64,000 nucleotides of DNA from DATLMR01 sp964615905 (GTDB taxonomy: Bacteria > Acidobacteriota > Blastocatellia > UBA7656): assembly GCA_964615905.1 (NCBI GenBank), contig CAZTUB010000004.1, positions 338,910 through 402,909 on the forward strand, given 5' to 3'. The notes beneath the pieces are model-generated. The model was not told the origin of the DNA. It worked only from the letters and a program-made list of their open reading frames with translations, and ran no database searches. Within the stretch, counting starts at the first letter, position 1, and each line of letters begins with the position of its first letter. Position numbers and translations under genes: made by a program. Shown here piece by piece: positions 9,254 to 18,800 of the stretch.

Positions 9254-10189
9254 GTGTTACATTCGAGCCTTCGGAGTGTTCAGAGTTTGTCATCCGACCA
9301 AAACCTAGAGCCGACTCTATCCGTGATAGTGCCCTGTTATAACTCTGAGCGGACAATACGCCAATGCCTGAACGCCATACTAAATCAGCAGACCACCGCC
9401 GCATTTGAAGTCGTCGTTGTAAGCAGCTCCATCGATAAGACAGGGAAGATTGTAAAGGAAGAGTTTCCATCCGTCCGCCTTATCGAGATCGAGAAACGAA
9501 CTTTCGCAGGGGCTGCCCGCAACATAGGAGTGCGGGCAACCCGGTCGCCTTTCTGCCTGATGATAGACTCCGACTGTATAGCGCAGCCCGATCTGGTTGA
9601 TCGAGTAATGGCACGCCACCGCGAAGGGGAGTATGCGGCGGTTGGAGGCTCGCTGCGTAACGGGACCCCGAAGAGCTTGAGCGGGTGGATAGGGTATCTG
9701 ATCGAGTTCAAGGAGTTCATGCCAAGCACACCGCTTCGGTTTGAGCGGACAATACCCACGGCTAATATCTGTTACCGCCGGGATGTTCTATATCGCCACG
9801 GTCTTTTCCCGGAGGATATGTGGCTTGCAGAAGACCTTATGCTCAACTCGCGAATCTATAACTCAGGCGAGCGGTTGTTGTTCGATCCTTCAATTGAGGT
9901 GACACACCTCAACCGCAGCGGATGGCGCGAGGTTCTATCTTACCAGACGAGCCTGGGCAGGCTGTCGGCGCAGGCGCGAAAGCGCGCCGGGCTGCCGGGC
10001 AGGTTGTTGCTTCGATACCCTGTACTGATTGCTCTCATGCCGTTTGCACGATCATTTAGAGCGGCGAAGTGGTTGTTGGCGCATGATAAAAAAGCTTTCC
10101 TGGTCTTCCTCCTGGCATGGCCAATGTATCTTCTCGCCGCGTCATTCTGGTCAGTCGGTTTCTTTCAAGGCGCAACCTCAAAGGAATAA
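9254..10189 (+). CDS. GT2 family glycosyltransferase
   Basis: 311 residues. The GT-A core begins TLSVIVPCYNSERTIRQCL, followed by VVVSSSIDKT and the DXD-like MIDSDC near residue 100. An EDLML motif further on is consistent with the catalytic base region, and there is a hydrophobic C-terminus (about 260-305). The GTG at 9254 is the first available start in frame; with no clear Shine-Dalgarno the true start could be downstream, before residue 23. It converges on rfbD, and the two coding regions overlap by 12 bases at 10178-10189. It most likely transfers a sugar in the same glycan pathway; donor and acceptor are unknown. Confidence 0.85.
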   Translation: MLHSSLRSVQSLSSDQNLEPTLSVIVPCYNSERTIRQCLNAILNQQTTAAFEVVVVSSSIDKTGKIVKEEFPSVRLIEIEKRTFAGAARNIGVRATRSPFCLMIDSDCIAQPDLVDRVMARHREGEYAAVGGSLRNGTPKSLSGWIGYLIEFKEFMPSTPLRFERTIPTANICYRRDVLYRHGLFPEDMWLAEDLMLNSRIYNSGERLLFDPSIEVTHLNRSGWREVLSYQTSLGRLSAQARKRAGLPGRLLLRYPVLIALMPFARSFRAAKWLLAHDKKAFLVFLLAWPMYLLAASFWSVGFFQGATSKE

Positions 10190-11080
10190 GCTCCACAGGT
10201 CACAACCCTTCATGCAAGCGGCCAGCCCGGAGCGCCAATCGGGGAGGGCCAGCCCTAACACATCCCTTGCCTTATCCGTGTTGAGTCGGCAATTCAGCGG
10301 GCGGCGCGCAGGTGTCTGGTAATCAGATGTCGGTATCGCATTAATCTTTTTAACCTTCAGACTCAAACCCTTGCTTCCGGCCTCTTCGATTATGGCTTCC
10401 GCGAAACTGTGCCAGGTAGTCTCGCCGCTGTTGCAAACGTGATAAATGCCGGTCGGAAACTCGCGCGCGTCCTTTGCCCGTTCCAGGGCCGTCAACGCAG
10501 CCTGGGCAAGATCGCTGGCATAGGTAGGGGCCCCGTACTGGTCATCGACAATGTTCAAGACATCGCGCTCGATTGCCAGACGCAGAATCGTAGTCAAGAA
10601 GTTCTTACCGACGCTGCTGTAAACCCACGAAGTCCTGAGTATGAGCCAGCGCCCGCCAGCCTCGGCAATTTGCCTTTCGCCTTCTGCCTTTGTACGCCCA
10701 TAAGCATTGACCGGAGCAACAGTATCCGTCTCTGTCCAGGGGCGAGTGCCGGTCCCCGGAAAAACATAATCGGTAGAAAAATGGACGAAAGGGACCCCGG
10801 ACTTTGCGCACCACCGAGCCAGCAGTCCCGGCGCGTGCGCGTTAATTTTCAGCGCCTCGTCCTCTTCTTCTTCCGCCTTATCGACCTGTGTGTATGCGGC
10901 GGCATTGATTACAGATGAAGGTCTGATATGGTCCAGATAACTTAAAAGTCGGGACGGTTGGGCCAGGTCACACTGGGAGCGGGTCAGCCCGATACCCCTA
11001 TCATCGAGCAGGGCAGTCAGGGCCTGGCCCAGCTGGCCTGCGGCCCCTAATACGACTATGCGAGGTTCGTCTCTACTCAT
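10178..11080 (-). CDS. rfbD: dTDP-4-dehydrorhamnose reductase
   Basis: 300-residue SDR protein that performs the last step of dTDP-L-rhamnose synthesis, the NADPH-dependent reduction of dTDP-4-keto-L-rhamnose. Visible: Rossmann motif GAAGQLGQAL near residue 12, NAAAYTQVDKAE, STDYVFPG, the YGRTKAEGE catalytic Tyr/Lys pair near 128-132, and the RTSWVYS strand. The length is normal for RfbD/RmlD. The start overlaps the end of rfbA by 8 bases, so the two are translationally coupled in the minus-strand operon rfbB-rfbA-rfbD. Confidence 0.96.
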   Translation of the reverse strand: MSRDEPRIVVLGAAGQLGQALTALLDDRGIGLTRSQCDLAQPSRLLSYLDHIRPSSVINAAAYTQVDKAEEEEDEALKINAHAPGLLARWCAKSGVPFVHFSTDYVFPGTGTRPWTETDTVAPVNAYGRTKAEGERQIAEAGGRWLILRTSWVYSSVGKNFLTTILRLAIERDVLNIVDDQYGAPTYASDLAQAALTALERAKDAREFPTGIYHVCNSGETTWHSFAEAIIEEAGSKGLSLKVKKINAIPTSDYQTPARRPLNCRLNTDKARDVLGLALPDWRSGLAACMKGCDLWSLFL

Positions 11081-11963
11081 GCGGCTCCAGCGTTATGAAC
11101 CCTTCGAGGATTCGCCGCAAATAGGTTCCGTATTCGCTGTTGGCATAACCGTCTGCAAGGCGTGCGAGTTGGTCCGCCTGGATGAACCCCTTCAGGTATG
11201 CGATCTCTTCGATGCAGGCGACCTTCAACCCCTGCCGCTTTTCGAGAGTCTGCACAAATAACGAAGATGATAAGAGTGAGTCGTAGGTTCCTGTATCAAG
11301 CCAGGCGATCCCCCGACCCAGCGGTTCAACCTTAAGGTCGCCGCGCTCAAGATACCTCAAATTAAGGTCTGTAATCTCTAGCTCGCCCCGGTCGGAAGGT
11401 ACAAGGCTCTTAGCAATCTCTACAACCGACTTGTCATAAAAATAGAGGCCCGTGAGCGCCCAGCTCGAACGGGGTATCTTGGGTTTCTCTTCAAGGCTGA
11501 TTGCCAGCCCCTTGCTGTCAAACTCGACTACCCCGTATCGCTCAGGGTCTTGAACTTGATAAGCAAAGACCAGGGCCCCTCGCTCCAGTCGCGCGGATTG
11601 AGCGAGCAACGTCGTCAGATCATGACCGTAGAAAATATTATCTCCCAGGATCAAACAGACAGGGCTGCCCGCCACGAACTCGCTGCCTATAAGAAATGCC
11701 TGCGCGATCCCTTCGGGGCGGGGTTGTTCTCTATATACTATCGAGATCCCTATGTGGCTTCCGTCGCCAAGTAGTTCTTGAATCAGCGGCAGGTCCCTGG
11801 GGGTGCTGATAATCAAGATGTCGCGGATGCCTGCGAGCATCAAGACTGAGAGCGGGTAATAGATAGTAGGCTTATCGTATACCGGAAGAAGTTGCTTACT
11901 GATTGAGCGAGTTAGCGGATAGAGACGGGTCCCAGTGCCGCCAGCTAGGATTATCCCCTTCAT
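11073..11963 (-). CDS. rfbA: Glucose-1-phosphate thymidylyltransferase
   Basis: 296 residues, normal for RfbA/RmlA. It makes dTDP-glucose from glucose-1-phosphate and dTTP, the first committed step to dTDP-rhamnose. The N-terminal nucleotide-binding signature reads GGTGTRLYPLTRSISKQLLP. Further on are VYDKPTIYYPLS, ILGDNIFYG (metal-binding Asp), EEKPKIPRS and WLDTGTYDSLL. The ATG at 11963 has an AGGAA just upstream. The first 68 bases of the gene lie inside the end of rfbB in another frame, an unusually long overlap for this operon. Confidence 0.97.
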   Translation of the reverse strand: MKGIILAGGTGTRLYPLTRSISKQLLPVYDKPTIYYPLSVLMLAGIRDILIISTPRDLPLIQELLGDGSHIGISIVYREQPRPEGIAQAFLIGSEFVAGSPVCLILGDNIFYGHDLTTLLAQSARLERGALVFAYQVQDPERYGVVEFDSKGLAISLEEKPKIPRSSWALTGLYFYDKSVVEIAKSLVPSDRGELEITDLNLRYLERGDLKVEPLGRGIAWLDTGTYDSLLSSSLFVQTLEKRQGLKVACIEEIAYLKGFIQADQLARLADGYANSEYGTYLRRILEGFITLEPHE

Positions 11964-13005
11964 TTCCTAATCCCCCTGATACCACCTCACACCAGTCGGC
12001 ATTATCCAGATACCATCGCACGGTCTCTGCCAGCCCCTGCTCAAACTCGTATCGCCGGGTAAACCCCAGTTCTCTTTGAGCCAGAGTATCGTCGATGGCG
12101 TAGCGGTGATCGTGCCCCGGCCTATCATTTATGAATGTGATCGCGGTGTCGTGTTTCTCACCGTCCGGTCGCGGGCGCAATTTATCAAGCTCATTGCAGA
12201 TCGCGCGTACAACATCCAAATTCCGGCGCTCTGCGTTTCCTCCGAAACAGTATGTCGCCCCCGGCCTGCCACGCTCCATTGCAAGGAGCACGCCCTCGCA
12301 ATGGTCGCTCACATGTATCCAGTCGCGTATATTTTTGCCGTCGCCGTATACAGGCAGTGGTCGCGCCGATAGCGCGCAACTTATCATATAGGGTATAAGC
12401 TTTTCAGGGAACTGACGCGGCCCGTAGTTATTAGAGCAGTTGGTTATGATCGTAGGTAATCCGTATGTATGATGCCAGGCTTGAACCAGATGATCGCCCG
12501 CCGCCTTCGATGCGGCATAAGGAGAGTTTGGCGACTTGGGGCTCGCCTCATTAAATTTGCCCTCCTCTCCCAGTGAACCGTATACCTCGTCCGTTGACAC
12601 CTGTATATAACGAAAGCGGTTTTTGCGATCCTCGCCGAGCGTCTTCCAGTACTGTAGAGTCGCGTTAAGCAGGGTATAGGTTCCAACGATATTGGTCTGG
12701 ATAAACGCCGAGGCACCTGATATGGAACGGTCTACGTGCGACTCTGCGGCGAAGTTTATAATCGCATCGACGTCCAGACTCTTCAGTTTTTCAAGGACCA
12801 GCGCGCCGTCACATATATCCCCGACTACCAGTTCGAAATTCTCAAGGTTAGAAAATTCTTCGAGGTTCTCCTTGCGTCCCGCGTAAGTAAACGCGTCAAG
12901 CACAACCACGCGGTGGCCAATAGCGAGGGCCTTTTTCACGAAATTGCTGCCGATGAACCCGGCCCCCCCTGTAACCAGTAGAACCCGTGGATTATTTGCT
13001 GACAT
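11896..13005 (-). CDS. rfbB: dTDP-glucose 4,6-dehydratase, C-terminally extended
   Basis: 369-residue NAD-dependent extended SDR that converts dTDP-glucose to dTDP-4-keto-6-deoxyglucose. Visible: GGAGFIGSNFVKKA Rossmann motif, AAESHVDRSI, VSTDEVYGSLG, the catalytic YAASK, NNYGPRQFPEKLIP and RDWIHVSDH. The usual end of the family is near the motif WYLDNADW. Here about 28 more residues follow, encoded mostly in the region that overlaps rfbA. This suggests loss of an earlier stop codon or a drifted C-terminus. First gene of the rfbB-A-D operon. Confidence 0.97.
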   Translation of the reverse strand: MSANNPRVLLVTGGAGFIGSNFVKKALAIGHRVVVLDAFTYAGRKENLEEFSNLENFELVVGDICDGALVLEKLKSLDVDAIINFAAESHVDRSISGASAFIQTNIVGTYTLLNATLQYWKTLGEDRKNRFRYIQVSTDEVYGSLGEEGKFNEASPKSPNSPYAASKAAGDHLVQAWHHTYGLPTIITNCSNNYGPRQFPEKLIPYMISCALSARPLPVYGDGKNIRDWIHVSDHCEGVLLAMERGRPGATYCFGGNAERRNLDVVRAICNELDKLRPRPDGEKHDTAITFINDRPGHDHRYAIDDTLAQRELGFTRRYEFEQGLAETVRWYLDNADWCEVVSGGLGNEGDNPSWRHWDPSLSANSLNQ

Positions 13006-13365
13006 ACGGATATACCTTACCAGGAACTCCGATCATCCCTTCTGATTCTATTATCCGGCTACTATAAAGGGGTGTGAAGAATCCTTGCAACCAATTTAGT
13101 CAAGAGTCTTTATCGGATTGCGCGTTGGTTGTCAAGACCCTAATTAATGGCGCAACACCTGTCTGGATTTTGGTGCCTAAAGATGATAGATTCACCTCGA
13201 AGCGAGAGCGAGGTAAGAATTTGAATTCTATATAGCGATAAGAGCTTACCTTAACGCAGGACAGCCCTACTCACTTCTGAGCCTGATTTAGATAAAGCTT
13301 AATCTTTACAATAAGTGAAATTACCCGGCCAACGTGCTTGGCTCTGGCATAGAGAGATTCATCCG
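13006..13365. other. Divergent intergenic region between rfbB and rfbC
   Basis: 360 bases without a gene between the minus-strand rfbB operon and plus-strand rfbC. It is AT-richer than its surroundings and should hold both promoters. A 7-base inverted repeat (AGGTAAG at 13211-13217, CTTACCT at 13245-13251) is visible; its meaning is unknown. Confidence 0.6.
13061..13090 (-). promoter_or_regulatory. Possible promoter of the rfbB-rfbA-rfbD operon
   Basis: On the minus strand TTGCAA (13090-13085), an 18-base spacer and TATAGT (13066-13061) give a fair sigma-70-like match about 55 bases before the rfbB start. Confidence 0.35.
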
Positions 13366-13926
13366 ATGAAGGTTACGCATCTTAAACCTGAAGGTCTAAT
13401 ACTGATAGAACTGGTTATGATGCGGGACGGGCGCGGCTTTTTCCTGGAGAGGTTCCAGGTAGACCGCTTTCGCGAAAATGGGCTGCCAGCCGATTTTGTG
13501 CAAGATAACCACTCTCGCTCAGTTCCAGGCGTTCTACGCGGGCTCCATTATCAATACGACCCTCCACAGGGGAAACTGGTCGGCGTAGCGCATGGGTCTA
13601 TTTGGGACGTAGCCGTCGATGTGCGGGCAGACTCCCCTACGTATGGGCGCAGCTTTGGGATAGAGCTGAGCGATGCCAACGGGCGAATGCTGTGGGTTCC
13701 GCCGGGGTTTGCGCATGGGTTTTGCGTACTGGGAGATGAACCGGCGGATGTCTTATATAAAGTCGATGCTCATTACAATCCAAAAGGAGAAGGGGGCATC
13801 TTTTGGGATGACCCTGACCTCACGATTGATTGGCCCATCAAACCTGCAATCGTATCGGATAGGGATACGCAGTTACAGAGGTTTGCGGATTATCGCAAAG
13901 ACCCGAAAATCTTTTATGATAGATGA
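13366..13926 (+). CDS. rfbC: dTDP-4-dehydrorhamnose 3,5-epimerase
   Basis: 186-residue cupin-fold epimerase that converts dTDP-4-keto-6-deoxyglucose to dTDP-4-keto-L-rhamnose. Visible: GRGFFLERFQVDRF, FVQDNHSRS, VLRGLHYQ (catalytic His), GKLVGVAHGSIWDVAVD, WVPPGFAHGF and KVDAHYNPKGEGG. I chose the ATG at 13366 over the upstream GTG at 13315 because GAGAG precedes it at the right distance and because the resulting length matches the family. It completes the rhamnose set with rfbBAD, but on the opposite strand, and begins the run rfbC-Wzm-Wzt-GT-asnB. Confidence 0.95.
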   Translation: MKVTHLKPEGLILIELVMMRDGRGFFLERFQVDRFRENGLPADFVQDNHSRSVPGVLRGLHYQYDPPQGKLVGVAHGSIWDVAVDVRADSPTYGRSFGIELSDANGRMLWVPPGFAHGFCVLGDEPADVLYKVDAHYNPKGEGGIFWDDPDLTIDWPIKPAIVSDRDTQLQRFADYRKDPKIFYDR

Positions 13927-13974
13927 GCTGATCGAGCCTGAGCCGAGTTGTTATGCGCTGGGAAAGGTGATGAA

Positions 13975-14901
13975 TTGGTAGTTAGCGAAAGAGAGAAAGC
14001 GGCCGAAGTTGCGCAAAAGTCTTCAGCCGAGGATGTCGTGGATTCAATACACAACCCTCGCAGCCTGGAGCCCGATTTGCCGAAGCAGCCGTTGATTGTG
14101 ATCGAACCGGCAAGGCGTTGGGTCGCTATCAAGTTTCGTGATTTATGGGAATACCGCGAGCTGCTCTATTTTTTGATGTGGCGCGATATAAAAGTGCGCT
14201 ACAAGCAGACTGTCCTGGGCGCGGCCTGGGCGATCATACAGCCGCTTGTCACTATGATCGTCTTCGCATATTTTTTCGGCATACTGGCGCGCGTGCCTAC
14301 GGAAGGCATCCCGTACCCGATATTCTTTTATACGGGGCTGTTGATCTGGACCTTCTTTTCAAACGCCGTCTCAAGCGGCGCAAACAGCCTGCTGGGGAAT
14401 ACGAACCTTATTACAAAAGTCTACTTCCCGCGCCTGATTATCCCAAGCGCGGCTGTCGGCGCGGGGCTGATGGATTTCGCCATTGCCTCTGGCCTGCTCG
14501 TCGGGCTGCTGATCTATTATGACTTTCCGGTCACGCTCTCCTATCTGGTATTGATCCCCGTCGTCATTATCACTACGTTATTTGCGCTGGGCATGGCCGT
14601 ATGGCTGTCGGCGCTTAATGTCAAGTATAGAGACGTACGATACGCGCTGCCGTTCGCGATGCAGATATGGCTTTTCGTTTCGCCGATCATATACCCTGCG
14701 AGCCTGGTTCCCGAAGAATGGCGATGGGTCCTGGTGTTGAACCCTATGACAGGCATTATCGAAGGCTTCCGCGCCGCGTTGTTTAACAGGGAATTTCACT
14801 GGTGGTCGCTCGGCTATTCAACGCTGTTTACCCTGGCGCTGTTCGTCTACTCTTCCTACTCATTTCGGCGTATGGAGAAGAAATTCGCGGAATACATTTG
14901 A
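13975..14901 (+). CDS. ABC-2 type polysaccharide/O-antigen export permease (Wzm-like)
   Basis: About 308 residues. A cytoplasmic N-terminus is followed by the typical entry segment ELLYFLMWRDIKVRYKQT and six predicted membrane spans, with the family motif NPMTGIIEGFRAALF near the C-terminus. The likely start is the TTG at 13975, preceded by GGAAAGGTGA; a TTG at 13948 is also in frame. The protein forms the membrane channel that exports lipid-linked glycan across the inner membrane with the ATPase encoded 7 bases downstream. It follows rfbC by about 50 bases and is probably co-transcribed with it. Confidence 0.92.
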   Translation: MVVSEREKAAEVAQKSSAEDVVDSIHNPRSLEPDLPKQPLIVIEPARRWVAIKFRDLWEYRELLYFLMWRDIKVRYKQTVLGAAWAIIQPLVTMIVFAYFFGILARVPTEGIPYPIFFYTGLLIWTFFSNAVSSGANSLLGNTNLITKVYFPRLIIPSAAVGAGLMDFAIASGLLVGLLIYYDFPVTLSYLVLIPVVIITTLFALGMAVWLSALNVKYRDVRYALPFAMQIWLFVSPIIYPASLVPEEWRWVLVLNPMTGIIEGFRAALFNREFHWWSLGYSTLFTLALFVYSSYSFRRMEKKFAEYI

Positions 14902-14908
14902 TACACAG

Positions 14909-15700
14909 ATGAGACCAGTAATAAAAGTTCAAGACCTGAGCAAGCAGTTTCGCATCAACCCTCGCGAAGCGCCTTTCGTGCGATATGACACGCTACGCGA
15001 ATCGCTCGTCGAGGCAGTTCGCTCGCCGTTCAAGCGCTTCAGAAACGGGAACTCGGTCAATAATCTGATCTGGGCGCTCAAGGATGTCAGCTTCGAGGTG
15101 ATGCCGGGCGAAGTGCTCGGCATAATCGGGGCCAACGGCGCTGGCAAATCGACGCTGCTCAGCATCCTTTCACGAATAATAGAGCCGACGAGCGGGCGGG
15201 CCGAGCTTTACGGGCGAGTGGCGAGCCTGCTCGAAGTCGGGACCGGGTTTCACCCCGACCTTAGCGGCAGAGAAAACGTCTTCCTGAACGGCGCGGTCCT
15301 GGGCCTGAAGCGGCGCGAGATAGAAGCCAGGTTCGACGAGATAGTTGAGTTTGCCGAAGTGGGAAAATTTATCGATACGGCCGTCAAGAAGTATTCGAGC
15401 GGGATGTATGTGCGGCTGGCGTTCGCCGTAGCCGCACACTTGAACCCTGAGATACTGATCGTTGACGAGGTGCTGGCCGTCGGCGATATGGGCTTTCAGA
15501 GAAAGTGCCTGGGCAAGATGGACGATGTAGTCCGGGATGGCCGGACGATATTGTTCGTCACCCACAGCCTCGGCATGATTACACAGCTATGCGAGCGGGC
15601 AATCCTGTTGAAAAACGGGCGCGTCGATAAGATCGGTCCGGCCGCAGAGGTTGTAGATTATTATAATGCCATGTGGAATCCTGAGCCTGTCGGCTTATGA
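14909..15700 (+). CDS. ABC transporter ATP-binding protein for polysaccharide export (Wzt-like, short form)
   Basis: 263 residues. Walker A is GANGAGKST, the signature YSSGMYVRLAFA, Walker B ILIVDEVLAVGD, and the H-loop FVTHS. The family-typical LLEVGTGFHPDLSGREN Q-loop region is present. It partners the Wzm-like permease directly upstream. It ends soon after the nucleotide-binding domain. The C-terminal carbohydrate-binding domain that some Wzt proteins use to recognise a capped O-antigen is therefore absent, which suggests cap-independent export. Start ATG at 14909. Confidence 0.94.
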   Translation: MRPVIKVQDLSKQFRINPREAPFVRYDTLRESLVEAVRSPFKRFRNGNSVNNLIWALKDVSFEVMPGEVLGIIGANGAGKSTLLSILSRIIEPTSGRAELYGRVASLLEVGTGFHPDLSGRENVFLNGAVLGLKRREIEARFDEIVEFAEVGKFIDTAVKKYSSGMYVRLAFAVAAHLNPEILIVDEVLAVGDMGFQRKCLGKMDDVVRDGRTILFVTHSLGMITQLCERAILLKNGRVDKIGPAAEVVDYYNAMWNPEPVGL

Positions 15701-15888
15701 AAGCAGGCGAATTAAAGAGTTGAGTTGACCCTGTTTCATTATTGCTTCGTTTCGTAAGCGCCCCTGCCTGCGCCGTCGAAAGCGAAGGCAATCTAATCAC
15801 GCGAGCAGACCGCGAGTTGTCCCTGTGTGGAATTGTAATAATCGCCAAATTTCATATATTCTGCTCGTTCTGCCGAGGTAACGAGACG

Positions 15889-18800
15889 ATGCTGAACCCG
15901 CTCGATCATCCCATATGTCTGGCTTCGCCGTGGCGGATTACGCCGCTTTCGGCCTGGCACGAGCACATCCCGTTTGCGATGTGGCTGGTCGATATCTTGC
16001 GCCCTCGAACCATAGTAGAGCTAGGCACGCAATCCGGCGATTCTTATTGCGCTTTCTGCCAGGCGGTGAAGACTTTGAATCTCGACACGCGCTGTTACGC
16101 GGTCGATACGTGGCAGGGCGATCTGCACGCCGGTTTTTACGATAGGAAGATTTTAGACGATCTTCGTGCTCACCACGACCCGCTCTATGGCAGGTTTTCC
16201 ACGCTCATACAGAGCACCTTTGACGACGCCTTGAAGCACTTTGCGGATGGCCAGATCGACCTGCTCCACATCGACGGCTATCACACTTGCGAAGCGGTTA
16301 GACACGATTTCGAGTCCTGGCTTGGGAAGATGAGCGATTCCGGGGTCGTCCTTCTTCACGATACCAACGTGCACGAACGTGATTTCGGGGTCAATATTTT
16401 TTGGAATGAGATCAAGCAGAAGTATCCCCATTTCGAGTTTCTGCACGGCCACGGCCTGGGCCTGCTTGCAGTCGGAAGCCAATTGAACAAGGGACTTCGA
16501 GCCCTGCTCGGATCATCCGTCGAAGATACGATCAGAATTCGCGAGTTCTTTTTCAATCTTGGGCACATCCTCACTCTCCAGGTCAAGCTACAGGAGGCTC
16601 AGGGCAAGGGCGAAGATCAAACAGCAAGCAGAAAGTTTAATGCCTTACAACTGTTCTGGCATCAGGACGGAGGTTTCTCCGAACAATATTCGCTCGAAAC
16701 GGCAATTGAGATGGCCGGCAAGGCCGGACATTATAGCTTTCGCCTTCCTCCGGGCGCGCAAGGCCCGCTCAGGCTCGACCCGGGTAACCGGCCTGCTTAT
16801 GGAGAGATATATCATCTGTCGCTTTACGCTGGCGAAACCGATTCGACTGGCGAGGGCGATCTTATAGCGAGATGGTCTGCCGATAACAACTTTGACGGGA
16901 TAGTTCCGGCGTCGGGCATCACGCGGCTGAGCGGGCGAACGTCTTACAGGTTTATCTGTTTTGATGAAGACCCACAGCTCTTGATCTCAGGCGTGCCTGA
17001 AAGCAAAGGCGAGCGCCCCTGGCGGTTGGAATTATCTATCAAGGTTACGGAGCGGGTTCAAGAGGCTGTTTCCATATTGATTACAGCCTTTGAAGCCGAC
17101 CTGGCGGACGCGCAAGAGAGGTTGATGAGTGCAACCCAATCGCTCGCTGCGCATCAAGCAGAACGCGAACAACTGGCCCGGCGAGCCGAACAGAGGGAGA
17201 AAGAGGTCGCGGCGGAGATGGCGGCGGCTGAAAAGAGAGTTCAGAAGCTTGCTATCAAGTTGAGTGAAAAAGAGGATGCAACCGAGGCCTTGTCGAGAGA
17301 GCTGGCGCAAAAAGAGAGCGCGTTGCGCGACACAGAAGCCCGGCTCCGACAGACCGAGCAACAGCGTGACCAGATGGGTTACGATCTGGTTGAAAAAGAC
17401 CGCCAGTTGCAAAAGATCACTCGCTCGCCGGGTTGGAGGCTGTTGAGTAACTACGGTCGCATCAAACACCGCTTCCTGTTACCACCTTACCGGTGGATAC
17501 GAAGCTTGTTGGATAAGCTTGTCAGGCACGAGTACTACCCGTCAGTCGAGCCTATGAACGAACTCTGGCTGTCAGGCACAGACCATACCTGGGAATCGAC
17601 AGGCATCGATCCACAATTCAACCTCAAGGGTCCGTGGCCTGAAGGGTGGGTGGAAGTTTCAATCGACATTGAAACCAAAAAATCTGTGAGTGGGCACTCG
17701 CGTCTTTACGTTGATCGCGGCGCCGGTTACAACGAGGCTGATAGTTACGACCTCGGTAGAGCGGGCGGCGAGCGGATAGCTCATGCGCTGCTCGGCCCTG
17801 ACGTGATCGGTTTGAGGCTGGACCCGTTTGAATCTCCAGGCAGTTTTAAGATAAAAAAGCTCGCCTTGAAAAGAGTCGTCAGACCGAAAACTGCAAGCGA
17901 TAACGGCTACAGGAGAGGCTCGCAAAGCAGTTCTGCTTTGAAGCAATTTGCCGAGTTCTCTATCGGCCGCGCTCGCAGTTTCAGAAGCAAAGAGGGCCGC
18001 CTGCCTCGCCCGAGCGAATTGCCTTCTGCGGTCCGCAGAACATTGCGGGCCTGGAATAGCTCTAAAGAGATCAACAAGGCTTCGATCGTTTCGGCATCTT
18101 CCGTCCACTCGCGCTTCACGCCTCCACAGCCGCTCGACCCGTACGACGCCTGGCTTGAAGTCAACCAGTGGAATTCGCGCAGAGAGGCGCTGCTCAAAGA
18201 GAGACTGTCGCGGCTTTCGAACCTGCCTCTGTTGAGCGTTGTGATGCCCGTTTACAATCCGCCGCCCGAGTACCTGGATAAAGCCATCGCAAGCGTGACA
18301 GCCCAGGTATATCAGAACTGGGAGCTCGCCCTAGCCGATGACGCGAGCACAAACCCTGTGGTTAAAGAGTCGTTGCAAAGGTGGGCGGAGCGCGACCAGC
18401 GCATACGTACAGTCTTCCGCGAAGAGAACGGCAATATAAGCCGGGCGACCAACACGTCCGCCGAGCTTGCCAGCGGAGATTATCTTGTCTTTATGGATCA
18501 GGACGATCTGATAACGCCCGACGCGCTGGGCGAGATCGCGCTCTATGTGTCGGAGCACCCGCAAACCGACATCCTCTACTCGGATGATGACAAGATAAAC
18601 GCGCAGGGCCACCGCTTCGCGCCGCAGTTCAAGCCCGACTGGTCGCCTGAGCTATTGCTCTCTTATATGTACTTCAGCCACGTGTTTGTGGTTAGGAGGA
18701 GTCTGTTTTTTGACGCGGGCGGCATGCGCGCGGGCTATGAAGGCTCGCAGGATTACGACTTCGCTTTGAGAGCGACAGAGGCCGCACAAGTAATCGGCCA

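Noticed and set aside
15742..15888. Upstream TTG start of the giant GT gene
   Set aside because: No ribosome binding site and no family similarity before the ATG at 15889, which has GAGGT.
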